Counted from the stretch's first letter, positions 1 to 9,600 are shown. The stretch: DNA of 64,000 nucleotides from Flavobacterium haoranii (GCA_003246205.1 QKBC01000025.1:1-64000); one strand, 5' to 3'. A program made the numbers and translations. The notes: generated by a model from the letters alone, not told the origin.

Positions 1-578
1 TTCGAGTACAATCCAATTGATGTTGCAGGTTCAGCTTCTACAGATGAGGATTGGTTACAAATAGACAATACTTTTCCGAATTCAATAGATAATTCAATTT
101 ATACCAATGGTAATGTTGGGATAAATGTTCAAAATCCTTCGGTTGATTTTGATGTAGATGGAGATATTCGATTCAGAAGTTTACAAGATTCAACAAATCC
201 TTTTAAGATTTTAGGCACAGATTCTAATGGCAATGTTTTCGAGTACAATCCAATTGATGTAGCAGGTTCAGCATCTACAGACGAGGATTGGTTACAAACA
301 GACAATACCTTTCCAAATTCAATAGATAATTCAATTTATACCAATGGTAATGTTGGGATAAATGTTCAAAATCCTTCGGTTGATTTTGATGTAGATGGAG
401 ATATTCGATTCAGAAGCTTACAAGATTCAACAAATCCTTTTAAGATTTTAGGAACAGATTCTAATGGCAATGTTTTCGAGTACAATCCAATTGATGTTGT
501 AGGTTCAGCTTCTACAGACGAGGATTGGTTACAAATAGACAATACTTTCCCGAATTCAATAGATAATTCAATTTATAC
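1..578 (+). repeat. 237-bp in-frame tandem repeat (2 full copies and a partial third)
   Basis: The unit beginning TTCGAGTACAATCCAATTGA recurs at 1, 238 and 475, a period of exactly 237 bp (79 codons). Copies 1 and 2 differ at about 8 positions, nearly all third codon positions; one change (ATA to ACA) alters the residue. The third copy diverges at about 577, where the C-terminal module begins. More copies probably lie to the left of the window. Confidence 0.95.
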
Positions 579-960
579 TATGGGAAAAGTAGCTATTAAT
601 ACGAATTCTTTTCCCGTTTCTGTAGGGGATGAGGACGTAAGTAATTATAATTTATATGTTACAGGAGGGATTTTAACAGAAGAAGTTAGGGTAGCTCTTG
701 TAGAGGAATGGGCTGATTTTGTCTTTGATGAAAATTATAATTTATCATCTCTTAGTGATGTTGAAGACTATATTTTAGAAAATAAACATTTAGAAGGAAT
801 TCCTTCTGCAAAAGAAGTTAAGGAAAATGGGATTGAACTAAAAGAAATGAATAAAGTTTTATTACAGAAGGTAGAAGAGTTGACTTTATACATAATTGAA
901 TTAAATAAAAAACTTGATAAGCAACAAGAAGAAATTAACAAATTGAAAAATGAGAAATAA
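1..960 (+). CDS. Repeat-built tail-fibre-like surface protein, 5' end missing
   Basis: The frame is open from the first base to the stop at 958-960, so this is the C-terminal 319 residues of a larger protein. It starts with two full 79-residue repeats and part of a third, each holding a GNVGINVQNPSVDFDVDG-like segment of the kind seen in Bacteroidetes tail-fibre-like proteins. The last ~120 residues are the matching C-terminal module: LYVTGGILTEEV, then WADFVFDENYNL, HLEGIPSAKEV and a coiled coil (EELTLYIIELNKKL). An ATG at 580 lies inside this frame after the repeats and is not the true start. The stop overlaps the next gene by 11 bp, suggesting co-transcription. A structural or adhesive surface role is inferred; no catalytic motif is seen. 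Confidence 0.8.
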   Translation, partial: FEYNPIDVAGSASTDEDWLQIDNTFPNSIDNSIYTNGNVGINVQNPSVDFDVDGDIRFRSLQDSTNPFKILGTDSNGNVFEYNPIDVAGSASTDEDWLQTDNTFPNSIDNSIYTNGNVGINVQNPSVDFDVDGDIRFRSLQDSTNPFKILGTDSNGNVFEYNPIDVVGSASTDEDWLQIDNTFPNSIDNSIYTMGKVAINTNSFPVSVGDEDVSNYNLYVTGGILTEEVRVALVEEWADFVFDENYNLSSLSDVEDYILENKHLEGIPSAKEVKENGIELKEMNKVLLQKVEELTLYIIELNKKLDKQQEEINKLKNEK

Positions 961-1567
961 TTATATATTGTTAATTCTTTTATTTTTTATTCCTTCTCTT
1001 CAGATATCATTATATGGTTTTAATATTGTAAGAGATAGTGTAAAAGTTAATAATAAAAGTATAGTTGTTGAAGATGTAGAATTTTGTACTCCTGAAATTA
1101 TTCTTGAAACTACAGAAACTCATAATGATTATTTGTATCATGCAAGTGAAAAAATAGTAATTAAGAATGATTATAATATTCAGCTACCTGCTAATGAAAA
1201 AATTGTTATGAAAGCCGGTTATCAAATAGAGATTAAACCAGGTGTTAAAATTAAAGAAGGGGTGAAATATTTGGCAAGAATTGAACAATGTTCAGAGAGT
1301 ACTTGCGTTGATTATGAAATTCCCAAAGGAATTTCTCCTAATGGAGATAATAAAAACGACTATTTTGATCTAAGTAATTTTTGTCCGGTAAAGAGGATTC
1401 AAATATTTAATAGATATGGCCTAAAGGTTTATGAAAAATATGATTACTTAAGCGAATGGGATGGTAAAGATTCAAAATCAAATATTTTGCCAACGGGAGT
1501 CTATTACTATGTGATAAATTTTGAAAACGAGAATATAAAAACAGGCTGGGTTTATATTAATAGATAA
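950..1567 (+). CDS. Small T9SS type B (gliding-motility C-terminal) secreted protein
   Basis: A 205-residue protein with an N-terminal signal peptide (hydrophobic YILLILLFFIPSLQ). The middle carries a short beta-rich segment (KIVMKAGYQIEIKPGVKI) of the kind that often precedes flavobacterial sorting domains. The last ~80 residues are a type B T9SS signal: PKGISPNGDNKNDYF, then IFNRYGLKVYE, WDGKD, LPTGVYYYVI and a terminal TGWVYINR. It is therefore expected to cross the outer membrane through the T9SS. Little remains apart from signal and sorting domains, so it may partner the upstream repeat protein, which it overlaps by 11 bp. Function is unknown. Confidence 0.85.
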   Translation: MRNNYILLILLFFIPSLQISLYGFNIVRDSVKVNNKSIVVEDVEFCTPEIILETTETHNDYLYHASEKIVIKNDYNIQLPANEKIVMKAGYQIEIKPGVKIKEGVKYLARIEQCSESTCVDYEIPKGISPNGDNKNDYFDLSNFCPVKRIQIFNRYGLKVYEKYDYLSEWDGKDSKSNILPTGVYYYVINFENENIKTGWVYINR

Positions 1568-2695
1568 ATGAAAAAAATAGCCATTATTGAAATGGAAACC
1601 CATTCGTTTCTTTTAGAACAATGGTATGTTATTTTGAAGGAGATACACTCAGTTTCTGTTCATTTTTTTGTACATCCAAAAGTAAATAAAGCATTGTCAA
1701 TTATTCCTCAATCTTATATAACAGTTTGCGAGGATATAGAATCAATATCTGTAGAAGATTTTGACTTAATTGTGATAAATACTTTTCATAGACATTTTGA
1801 AAAATTTCAAACAATATTTCAAGAAAAACCAGTATTGTGTCTGGTTCATAACCTCAGTTTTAGCTTAAATGGGAAATGGCCTAAGTGGCGTTACTTTTTT
1901 CAAAACAAAAAAACTTTTTTGTATTTCTTAAAATTATATTTAAAAGAGAAAATTGTTCCAAGACGAAATCTTATCTATAGAGCAAAAAGATTAGGTGTTT
2001 TGTCAAATGAATTAGCTCAGAATGTTAAGGTTTCAAAGACTACTATTTGGAATGGTCAGATTGATGTTCTTCCATTGAACTTTGTTGTGTTTCATACTGA
2101 AATAGAAACGGAAGATATAATACAAATTGTAATTCCTGGAAATATTTCGAGGAAGCGTAAAGATATTGATTTGGTATTTGAAGTTTTGAAAAGAATTAAA
2201 CCGAAAAGTAAGTTGAGATTTGTTTTCTTAGGAAAGCCCGAAAACTTAAAAATAAAGCAACAATTAATTGAGGTAAAGCGTTCATTAAGCCATAAAATAA
2301 CTGTTGATTTCTTTGAGTCTTTTATAGAATCAAGAGTTTTTGCAGCAGAAATGCAGAAAGCTCATTTGTTATTTTGTCCGATAATTGAAAAGACCTCTTT
2401 TTATGCTGTGGAAGAGTTTTATGGAAAAACCAAAGTCAGCGGTAACGAAGGAGATTGCATTATGTATAGAAAAATAGGATTATTTCCATCTTTTTATCCT
2501 AATTTTGATTGGCACACACTTTCTTATTCAAATGAAGAAGACTTAATTCAGTTTTTTAATGATTTAGATTTTGAAAGAGTGAAGGAAGAATATAAAAAAG
2601 CAGATGTTTACTTCGAACGTTATTCTTTTGAAACCGTGAAAAATAATTTAGAACAACTTTTATTTAGTATAGAAAATGCTGAAAACCTTGATTAA
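1568..2695 (+). CDS. Putative glycosyltransferase (GT-B fold)
   Basis: A 375-residue protein whose ATG immediately follows the previous stop codon. The N-terminal half has alternating strand/helix character (KKIAIIEME, FDLIVINTF, KPVLCLVHN). The C-terminal half has the GT4-like nucleotide-sugar side: IVIPGNISRKRKDIDLVFEV, LRFVFLGKPEN and a late acidic region (FCPIIEK). No signal peptide or membrane segment is seen, so it is probably cytoplasmic or membrane-associated. It overlaps the FkbM methyltransferase gene by 20 bp and precedes a flippase, which suggests surface glycan synthesis or protein glycosylation. The donor sugar cannot be told from sequence. Confidence 0.65.
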   Translation: MKKIAIIEMETHSFLLEQWYVILKEIHSVSVHFFVHPKVNKALSIIPQSYITVCEDIESISVEDFDLIVINTFHRHFEKFQTIFQEKPVLCLVHNLSFSLNGKWPKWRYFFQNKKTFLYFLKLYLKEKIVPRRNLIYRAKRLGVLSNELAQNVKVSKTTIWNGQIDVLPLNFVVFHTEIETEDIIQIVIPGNISRKRKDIDLVFEVLKRIKPKSKLRFVFLGKPENLKIKQQLIEVKRSLSHKITVDFFESFIESRVFAAEMQKAHLLFCPIIEKTSFYAVEEFYGKTKVSGNEGDCIMYRKIGLFPSFYPNFDWHTLSYSNEEDLIQFFNDLDFERVKEEYKKADVYFERYSFETVKNNLEQLLFSIENAENLD

Positions 2696-3443
2696 GCTAG
2701 CCTATAAGTTTTGGCCATCTTTATATAAAAAACGCTATTATAAGACATTAAAATCGTTACAATCGAAAAAGTATAAATGCGAACCGGAATTATTGTATTT
2801 GAAACAGGTTTTAAAGAAAGATTCAGTTTTTATTGATATAGGAACCAATAAAGGAATTTATTTATACCAAGCAGAAAAGATCATAAAAACGGGTAAAATA
2901 TATGGTTTTGAACCGAATATAAACTTGGTGAATTATATTCAGCCACTTTTTCCGAAAATACAGATAATACCCGCAGCTGTTTCTTCTACTTCAGGAACTG
3001 CTATTTTGAACATACCTAAAAATGGTGAAAAATTACAAGACACCAGAGCATCGCTAGAATCATTAGAGGGGAATGTTGAGAAGCTAGAAATCCAAATGGT
3101 CAAGTTAGATGATTGGGTACAAGAAAATAATTTGAAATCAATTGACCTGATAAAGATAGATGTTGAAGGTCACGAGTTTAATACAATTAAAGGATGTGAG
3201 TCTATTTTAAAAGAAATGAAACCAGTTTTAATTGTCGAAATAGAATTGCGCCATGCTCAATATCCTTTGAAGCAGATTTTTGATTATATAGAAAGTTTTG
3301 GATATGAGACTTTCTATTTTGATAGAATTAAGACAGCGTTAGAACCTTTTGATTTTCAAAATATCAACAGTTTTCAAAAAGAAGATAATGCAAATGATTT
3401 TAATAACTATATCAATAATTTTATCTTTAAACCAATTCGTTAG
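2676..3443 (+). CDS. FkbM family SAM-dependent methyltransferase
   Basis: A 255-residue protein. The SAM-binding glycine loop is VFIDIGTNKG (about residues 51-60), followed by the acidic ribose-binding position in YGFEPN. The FkbM hallmark DLIKIDVEGHE is near residues 158-168 and is followed by VLIVEIE. FkbM enzymes O-methylate sugars or other hydroxyls; with a glycosyltransferase overlapping it upstream and a flippase 23 bp downstream, a methylated surface glycan is the likely product. The start lies inside the preceding gene (20-bp overlap). Confidence 0.85.
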   Translation: MLKTLIKLAYKFWPSLYKKRYYKTLKSLQSKKYKCEPELLYLKQVLKKDSVFIDIGTNKGIYLYQAEKIIKTGKIYGFEPNINLVNYIQPLFPKIQIIPAAVSSTSGTAILNIPKNGEKLQDTRASLESLEGNVEKLEIQMVKLDDWVQENNLKSIDLIKIDVEGHEFNTIKGCESILKEMKPVLIVEIELRHAQYPLKQIFDYIESFGYETFYFDRIKTALEPFDFQNINSFQKEDNANDFNNYINNFIFKPIR

Positions 3444-3466
3444 TTGCGATAGGTAAGTTCAACGCA

Positions 3467-4924
3467 ATGCAAAACACACAATCACATAAACAAGCTTTTT
3501 GGTTTACCTTAATTAATTATTTGGGAATTGCTATTGGAGTAATTTCGACCGTTTTTGTATACCCAAATGATAAAGACTTTTTAGGAAAAGTAGGTTTTGT
3601 GGATAGTATTGCCCAAATGTTATATCCGGTGTTGGTTTTTGGCGGAGCACAAGCATTAATTCACTTTTATCCCAATCTTTCAGAAAATAATAAGCGACAA
3701 CTTTTCAAATACGGAATTTTTACCATTTCAGGAATTGGTATTGGGGTATTAATAGTATTGATTCTAGGACAATTTATTATCGATTGGAACCGATATCAAT
3801 ATTTGTTTTTTGCCTTTCCGCTTGCTGTTGCCTTAGCTTTTATTGAATTGTTTAAGCGTCAGGCAGCCAATTTACAGAAGATTGCCGTTCCTACGTTTTA
3901 CGAAAAAATTATTCCTAAAGTAGCACTTCCGGCTGTCTTTGTTTTGGTGTTATTGGGCTTAGTGACTGAAAATATCGGAATTTATGCTTTTATAGCATTT
4001 TATTTTTTATTGCTGCTTTTGTTGAGCCAATATTTATTTCGCTTTTTTTCGATTAAAGGAGAAGGTAGTTTTCAAGAGCTGTTTAATGAAATTTCCAAGA
4101 GTGAATATTTAAGATACTGCTTTTACACTTTTATCGGGAGTTTTGGCTCTTTTTTAGCCTTCAGAGTAGATGGTTTTATGATTCCGTTGTTTTGTGAGTT
4201 TGAAGATAACGGAACTTATCGGATTGCTGTAAATTTAGCTTCCGCATTAGCTATTCCTGCAACCGGATTGTTTACGGTTTATGCACCGCAAGTTTCAGCT
4301 TTGATTAAAAATCAAGATTGGGAAACATTACAAATGAAATATGTAGAAACGGCTAAATTGCTATTTTTTGTAGGCGCAATTATGTTGGGTTGTATTTTTA
4401 TGGGAATTGAACCGTTTTTTGAATTGCTGCCAACCGGACAAAAATTAATGGCTTCTATTCCTATTATTTATGTTTTAGGAAGTAACGTGCTGTTCAATAT
4501 GGCTACTGGTTTTAATTCGGAAATTATATCCTATTCACCATATTATCGCTTCAATATAGTTTCTGTTTTGATTTTGGTTGTTTTAAATGTTTCGCTGAAT
4601 TGGTATTTTTTAACTCAAACTGAAATAGGAATTTTAGGAGTTGCGATCGCTTCTTTTATTGCCATGGCACTTTTTAATGTGGCCAAATTGGTTTTTATTT
4701 ATAAAAAATTTGGCATACTTCCATTCGATAAAAGTTATGCCAAATTAATTTTAGTATTGAATATTGTTTTCTTTGGAATTTATGCAATGCCAAAATTTGA
4801 AAACCTTTGGATAGAAGTTACTGTAAAAGGAGCAACATTCTTATTGGTTACTTTAAGTTTGGTATTCCAAATGCAATTAATTCCGGCGATGAATTTTTGG
4901 TTCAATAAGTTTCTAAATAGATAG
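3467..4924 (+). CDS. Polysaccharide/oligosaccharide flippase (Wzx/MOP superfamily)
   Basis: A 485-residue protein with about 12-14 hydrophobic segments through its length (first: FWFTLINYLGIAIGVISTVF) and short charged loops, typical of the MOP flippase family that moves lipid-linked glycans across the inner membrane. The N-terminal motif with YPNDKDFLGKVGFVDS and the central FRVDGFMIPLF loop fit polysaccharide biosynthesis proteins. It ends a five-gene + strand run and converges on the KAS III-like gene, with only 6 bp between stops. The substrate is inferred from the neighbouring glycosyltransferase and methyltransferase. Confidence 0.8.
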   Translation: MQNTQSHKQAFWFTLINYLGIAIGVISTVFVYPNDKDFLGKVGFVDSIAQMLYPVLVFGGAQALIHFYPNLSENNKRQLFKYGIFTISGIGIGVLIVLILGQFIIDWNRYQYLFFAFPLAVALAFIELFKRQAANLQKIAVPTFYEKIIPKVALPAVFVLVLLGLVTENIGIYAFIAFYFLLLLLLSQYLFRFFSIKGEGSFQELFNEISKSEYLRYCFYTFIGSFGSFLAFRVDGFMIPLFCEFEDNGTYRIAVNLASALAIPATGLFTVYAPQVSALIKNQDWETLQMKYVETAKLLFFVGAIMLGCIFMGIEPFFELLPTGQKLMASIPIIYVLGSNVLFNMATGFNSEIISYSPYYRFNIVSVLILVVLNVSLNWYFLTQTEIGILGVAIASFIAMALFNVAKLVFIYKKFGILPFDKSYAKLILVLNIVFFGIYAMPKFENLWIEVTVKGATFLLVTLSLVFQMQLIPAMNFWFNKFLNR

Positions 4925-4930
4925 TCAAAA

Positions 4931-5989
4931 TTACATTTGATATACAAAAGCATTAATGTTCATTCCCGCTCCAACAGAAGCAAATATAACCACATCACCT
5001 TTGTGCAATTCGTGATTTTCAAGCTGCCCTTTTATCAATAAATCATATAAGGTAGGAATAGTGGCAACACTTGAATTACCTAGTTTATGAATACTCATTG
5101 GCATAACGCCTTCCGGAGGTGTTTGTTTATACAGACGGAAAAAACGATGGATTATAGCTTCATCCATTTTCTCATTAGCCTGATGGATCAATACTTTTTT
5201 TACTTTTTCTATCGGAATTCCGCTTTTATCTAAACATTCTTTCATTGCTTTAGGAACATTGGTCAAGGCAAATTCATATATTTTTCGACCATACATTTTA
5301 ATATAGCGAACATCCGGATCCAGTTGTTTGTCATAAGAATTTCCAAAGAAAAGAAAATAGGCTTCATCATGTGCAAAAGTAGCTGATTCGTGAGCTAAAA
5401 TTCCGCCTTCTTCTTCAGTAGCTTCAACGATTGTTGCGCCGGCACCATCAGAATAAATCATGGAATCTCTATCGTGCATATCGACTACACGCGATAGCGT
5501 TTCGGCACCAATTACCAAGCATTTTTTCGCCATTCCGGCTTTGATGTAAGCTTGAGCTTGAATAACGCCTTCTACCCAACCCGGGCAGCCAAATAGAATG
5601 TCGTAGGCTACACATTTAGGGTTTTTGATTTTTAAAGTGTGTTTTACGCGTGAGGCCAAACTTGGTAAAATATCCGTTTGAATGGCTCCTTTTTTTACAT
5701 CACCAAAATTGTGAGCAAAAATAATATAATCCAATGTTTCAGGATCTATTTTAGCGTCGTCAATAGCACGTTGCGCTGCAATAGCTGCAATATCAGACGA
5801 CAATAAATCGTCGGTAACATATCTTCGTTCTTCAATTCCGGTAATTTCTAAAAATTTCCGAGCTACAACTTCATTAGGTTGAGGAAACTGTGTTCCGTCT
5901 TCATTTAAAAAGTTATGTTGAGCAAAGTCTAAATTGGTTACTTTTTCAGTAGGGATATATGATCCGGAACCTGTTATTTTAATGTTCAT
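4931..5989 (-). CDS. 3-oxoacyl-ACP synthase III-like (KAS III) condensing enzyme
   Basis: A 352-residue thiolase-fold protein with the full KAS III catalytic triad: Cys135 in LFGCPGWVEG, His269 in VLIHQANEK and Asn305 in KLGNSSVATIP. The C-terminal GDVVIFASVGAGMNINAF is the usual glycine-rich end. FabH-type enzymes start fatty-acid or polyene synthesis from acyl-CoA and malonyl-ACP. The sequence departs from classical FabH (an insertion around NFLNEDGTQF and FGCPGW in place of the usual ACSG context), so it may be a specialised paralogue, for example for branched-chain starters or aryl-polyene pigments. It stands alone on the - strand. Confidence 0.8.
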   Translation of the reverse strand: MNIKITGSGSYIPTEKVTNLDFAQHNFLNEDGTQFPQPNEVVARKFLEITGIEERRYVTDDLLSSDIAAIAAQRAIDDAKIDPETLDYIIFAHNFGDVKKGAIQTDILPSLASRVKHTLKIKNPKCVAYDILFGCPGWVEGVIQAQAYIKAGMAKKCLVIGAETLSRVVDMHDRDSMIYSDGAGATIVEATEEEGGILAHESATFAHDEAYFLFFGNSYDKQLDPDVRYIKMYGRKIYEFALTNVPKAMKECLDKSGIPIEKVKKVLIHQANEKMDEAIIHRFFRLYKQTPPEGVMPMSIHKLGNSSVATIPTLYDLLIKGQLENHELHKGDVVIFASVGAGMNINAFVYQM

Positions 5990-6124
5990 TATTTTATTGG
6001 TTTAAACGGTCTAAATTAGTTATTTAATGATTATATGGGCTTTTTGTAATGATGTATTTTAATAAAATTATCAAATTGTTAGAATAAAATTATTTTTTTA
6101 ATAAAATAGCAACAAAGATTTTAA

Positions 6125-6496
6125 TTAGGTTAATTTCATTTGCATTACAGTAGCCATACTTAAAGCCTGAGTTTTCATTTGTTCAGCTTTTGATCCCGAA
6201 AAATAGTCGTCTATAGTATCATAGAGATGCCCAAGCCAAACCTTATAGTGCTCTCTGGAGAAGTTACTTTGGATGTGCACTTTTTTATGGACTTCGATCA
6301 TATTGTTGAAATAGCCGCCTCTTAGAAAAAGAGCCTGTTCCCAAAAAGTAGCTAATAGATTAAAATGTTCCGGTAAATGCTGACTGACCGTTGTGGTTTC
6401 TGTGAAAAAATGTTTAATGTTATCATCAGCTAACAGCTTGTCATAGAATTTTTCCATGACCAGTAAAATATCTTCTCGGGTTTCAATGTCTTTCAT
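6125..6496 (-). CDS. Group III truncated haemoglobin
   Basis: A 123-residue globin. The pattern FYDKLLADDNIKHFF ... HLPEHFNLLATFWEQALF ... HKKVHIQSNFSREHYKVWL is that of group III truncated haemoglobins; the proximal haem ligand is expected to be a histidine in the HKKVH stretch. These small cytoplasmic globins handle O2 or NO. I start it at the ATG at 6496 (MKDIETRED), because the alternative TTG two codons upstream has no support; a TAnnTTTG promoter box lies 17 bp further upstream. It appears monocistronic. Confidence 0.85.
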   Translation of the reverse strand: MKDIETREDILLVMEKFYDKLLADDNIKHFFTETTTVSQHLPEHFNLLATFWEQALFLRGGYFNNMIEVHKKVHIQSNFSREHYKVWLGHLYDTIDDYFSGSKAEQMKTQALSMATVMQMKLT

Positions 6497-6512
6497 CTTC
6501 AATTCATTTTTT

Positions 6513-6520
6513 CAAAAGTA
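6513..6520 (-). promoter_or_regulatory. Bacteroidetes -7 box for the truncated haemoglobin gene
   Basis: The minus strand reads TACTTTTG, an exact TAnnTTTG match. The transcription start should fall near 6509, giving a leader of about 13 nt before the ATG at 6496. No convincing -33 TTG is seen. Confidence 0.5.
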
Positions 6521-6556
6521 AATAACAACAGGGAATTAGAAATTGATTTTTATCAT

Positions 6557-6590
6557 AAAAAAAGGTTTTAAGCAATTGCTTAAAACCTTT
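6557..6590 (-). terminator. Intrinsic terminator of gcvP
   Basis: A perfect 30-bp palindrome (6561-6590, arms AAAGGTTTTAAGCAA and complement) sits 29 bp past the gcvP stop and is followed on the minus strand by a run of T (6557-6560 and the stem end). Confidence 0.85.
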
Positions 6591-6618
6591 TACAGTGTTT
6601 ATTTAGTTTTTAATGTCT

Positions 6619-9462
6619 TTACATATAAGCTTCAATAGGAGCACAAGAACAAACTAAATTTCTGTCTCCATAAGCGTCGTCAACACGTCTTACAGTTGGC
6701 CAGAATTTATTTTCTGCAAGGTATTCCAATGGGTATGCAGCTGTTTCTCTAGTGTAAGGGAAATTCCACTCGTTTGAAGTTAACATTGCTAAAGTATGAG
6801 GAGCATTGTGCAATACATTGTTAGTATCATCTTTTGTTGCTGTTTCAATTTCTTTACGAATAGAAATCATAGCATTACAAAAACGGTCTAGTTCTGCTAA
6901 ATCCTCAGATTCTGTCGGTTCTACCATTAATGTTCCGGCAACCGGGAAAGAAACAGTAGGAGCGTGAAATCCGTAATCCATTAAACGTTTAGCAATATCT
7001 GTTACTTCAACTCCTTTTTCTTTGAAAGCTCTACAATCTAAAATCATTTCGTGAGCCGCTCTTCCCATTTCTCCGGAATATAAAACCGGATAATGTTCTT
7101 GTAAACGAGCTTTCATATAGTTGGCATTCAAAATAGCATATTTAGTAGCTTCCGTTAAACCTTCAGATCCCATCATACTAATGTAACCATAAGAAATTAA
7201 GCAAACTAAAGCCGAACCATAAGGCGCAGCAGCAATTGAAGTTATAGCATGTTCGCCGCCAACTTTTACTATTGGATTTGTAGGTAAGAACTCAACTAAT
7301 TTTTCGTTAACACAAATTGGTCCAACGCCAGGTCCGCCACCACCGTGAGGAATGGCAAATGTTTTATGCAAGTTCAAGTGGCAAACATCTGCACCAATTG
7401 TAGCCGGATTAGTTAATCCAACCTGAGCATTCATATTGGCACCGTCCATATACACTAAACCTCCGTTTTCGTGAATGATGTTAGTGATTTCTCTGATAGC
7501 GCTTTCGTAAACACCATGTGTTGACGGATAGGTTACCATTAAACAAGCTAAATTATCTTTGTTGGCAATAGCTTTTTCTTTTAAATCTGCTACATCAATA
7601 TTTCCTTCCGGAGTTGTTTTAGTAACAATGATATTCATTCCCGCCATAGCAGCAGAAGCCGGATTGGTACCGTGAGCAGAAGCCGGAATCAAACAAACCG
7701 TTCTGTGATGGTCACCTTTTGATTGATGATACGCTCTAATAGTCATTAAACCGGCATATTCGCCTTGAGCACCAGAGTTTGGTTGTAAAGTAGTTCCTTT
7801 AAACCCTGTAATTACATTCAATTGATTCTCCAGCTTTTTCAACATAATTTGATAACCTTCTGTTTGTTCTACCGGAGCAAACGGGTGAATGCTGTTCCAG
7901 TTTGGCATAGAAAGTGGTAACATTTCAGAAGCTGCATTTAATTTCATGGTACATGAACCCAATGAAATCATAGAGTGATTTAAGGATAAATCCTTACGCT
8001 CTAATTTTTTGATATAACGCATCAATTGCGTTTCTGAATGGTGGTTGTTGAATACTTCGTGTTTTAAGAATGCTGAGGTTCTTATTAATTGACTTGGGAT
8101 ATTTTCCGTAGTAACTAATTCATTAACGAAAAAGATTTCTTTTCCTAAAGCTTCAGCAAAAATGAAAATAATTTCATTAATATCTTTTAAAGAAGTTGTT
8201 TCGTTGAAAGCAATAGAAATAGTTTCATTGTCAATGTAGTAGAAGTTTACTTCTTTACCTTCAGCAACAGCTTTTACTTTAGCGGCATCAGCTTTTACAA
8301 CAATAGTGTCAAAATAAACAGTATTAGTTTGATAAACACCTAATTGATTTAGGGCTTCTACAGTTGTAACAGCCGCAGCATGTGTTTTGTTAGCAATGTA
8401 TTGCAAACCTTTTGGTCCGTGATATACGGCATACATTCCGGCCATAACCGCTAATAATACCTGAGCTGTACAAATGTTAGACGTTGCTTTTTCACGTTTG
8501 ATGTGTTGTTCACGGGTTTGTAAAGCCATACGCAAAGCACGGTTTCCGTTAGTATCTACAGTTATTCCGATGATACGTCCCGGCATAGAACGTTTGTATT
8601 CTTCTTTAGTTGCAAAGTAAGCTGCATGAGGTCCGCCGTAACCCATTGGGATACCAAAACGTTGTGTAGTTCCAACAACGACATCGGCTCCGATTTCTCC
8701 CGGAGGAGTTAATTTTACAAGTGATAAGATATCTGCAGCAACAGCTACTTTAATGTCATTTTCTTTAGCTTTGGCAATAAATCCGGCATAGTCATAAACC
8801 TGACCGTATTTTCCAGGATATTGTAAAATAGCACCAAAGAAGTCGTTTGTAAATTCAAAAGTTTCGTGATTACCCACAACTAGTTCAATTCCAATTGGTG
8901 TAGAACGAGTTTGCAATACAGAAAGTGTCTGTGGTAAAATTTCTTCTGAAACAAAGAATTTATTGATATTATTTTTCTTTTGGTCGCGTGTTCTTATGTC
9001 AAAAAGCAAAGCCATTGCTTCGGCAGCGGCAGTTCCTTCGTCTAAAAGAGACGCATTAGCAATTTCCATTCCGGTAAGTTCAATAATAGTGGTTTGGAAA
9101 TTTAAAAGAGCTTCTAAACGACCTTGAGCAATCTCTGCCTGATAAGGTGTATAAGCTGTATACCATCCGGGATTTTCAAAAATATTTCTTTGGATAGGAG
9201 CCGGAACAATTGTCGGGTGATATCCTAAACCAATATAAGATTTGAAAACTTTATTTTTTTGTCCCAATTCCAAAATATGATTAGCATATTCATATTCGGT
9301 CATGGCAGGGTCTAGTTGAAGTGGAGATTTTAGTTTAATGTCATCCGGTAAAGTTTCGTAGATTAACTGGTCTAATGAATCTACACCAATCGTGTTCAAC
9401 ATTTGATTTAGGTCAGCTTCTCTCGGACCTAAGTGTCTCAAAGCAAATGCATCTGTTCTCAT
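6619..9462 (-). CDS. gcvP: Glycine dehydrogenase (aminomethyl-transferring), P-protein
   Basis: A 947-residue, full-length single-chain P-protein of the glycine cleavage system. It decarboxylates glycine with PLP and passes the aminomethyl group to the lipoyl H-protein. The N-terminal half begins FALRHLGPREADLNQML; the C-terminal half has the PLP lysine in HLNLHKTFAIPHGGGGPG, preceded by YMDGANMNAQVG and STHGVYE. It ends in CSCAPIEAYM, as is common in this family. The gene has its own TAnnTTTG promoter about 46 bp upstream and a strong terminator; no gcvT or gcvH is adjacent, which fits the scattered gcv genes of flavobacteria. Confidence 0.98.
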   Translation of the reverse strand: MRTDAFALRHLGPREADLNQMLNTIGVDSLDQLIYETLPDDIKLKSPLQLDPAMTEYEYANHILELGQKNKVFKSYIGLGYHPTIVPAPIQRNIFENPGWYTAYTPYQAEIAQGRLEALLNFQTTIIELTGMEIANASLLDEGTAAAEAMALLFDIRTRDQKKNNINKFFVSEEILPQTLSVLQTRSTPIGIELVVGNHETFEFTNDFFGAILQYPGKYGQVYDYAGFIAKAKENDIKVAVAADILSLVKLTPPGEIGADVVVGTTQRFGIPMGYGGPHAAYFATKEEYKRSMPGRIIGITVDTNGNRALRMALQTREQHIKREKATSNICTAQVLLAVMAGMYAVYHGPKGLQYIANKTHAAAVTTVEALNQLGVYQTNTVYFDTIVVKADAAKVKAVAEGKEVNFYYIDNETISIAFNETTSLKDINEIIFIFAEALGKEIFFVNELVTTENIPSQLIRTSAFLKHEVFNNHHSETQLMRYIKKLERKDLSLNHSMISLGSCTMKLNAASEMLPLSMPNWNSIHPFAPVEQTEGYQIMLKKLENQLNVITGFKGTTLQPNSGAQGEYAGLMTIRAYHQSKGDHHRTVCLIPASAHGTNPASAAMAGMNIIVTKTTPEGNIDVADLKEKAIANKDNLACLMVTYPSTHGVYESAIREITNIIHENGGLVYMDGANMNAQVGLTNPATIGADVCHLNLHKTFAIPHGGGGPGVGPICVNEKLVEFLPTNPIVKVGGEHAITSIAAAPYGSALVCLISYGYISMMGSEGLTEATKYAILNANYMKARLQEHYPVLYSGEMGRAAHEMILDCRAFKEKGVEVTDIAKRLMDYGFHAPTVSFPVAGTLMVEPTESEDLAELDRFCNAMISIRKEIETATKDDTNNVLHNAPHTLAMLTSNEWNFPYTRETAAYPLEYLAENKFWPTVRRVDDAYGDRNLVCSCAPIEAYM

Positions 9463-9507
9463 TAATCAATAATGTGTATTTGAAATTTGTGTTGTTTAAA
9501 AAGTAAG

Positions 9508-9515
9508 CAAATGTA
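9508..9515 (-). promoter_or_regulatory. -7 box upstream of gcvP
   Basis: The minus strand reads TACATTTG, an exact TAnnTTTG match. A start near 9504 would give a leader of about 42 nt. I saw no glycine riboswitch in this short leader. Confidence 0.5.
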
Positions 9516-9600
9516 ATTATTAATCTTGTAATATTTAGTGTTTAAAAATTGATTTTTTGTGATTTTTTCAACTAAATTACGTTCTTATTAACACATTTAT

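Noticed and set aside
9463..9507. Glycine riboswitch ahead of gcvP
   Set aside because: The predicted leader is only about 42 nt, with no paired glycine-aptamer structure visible.
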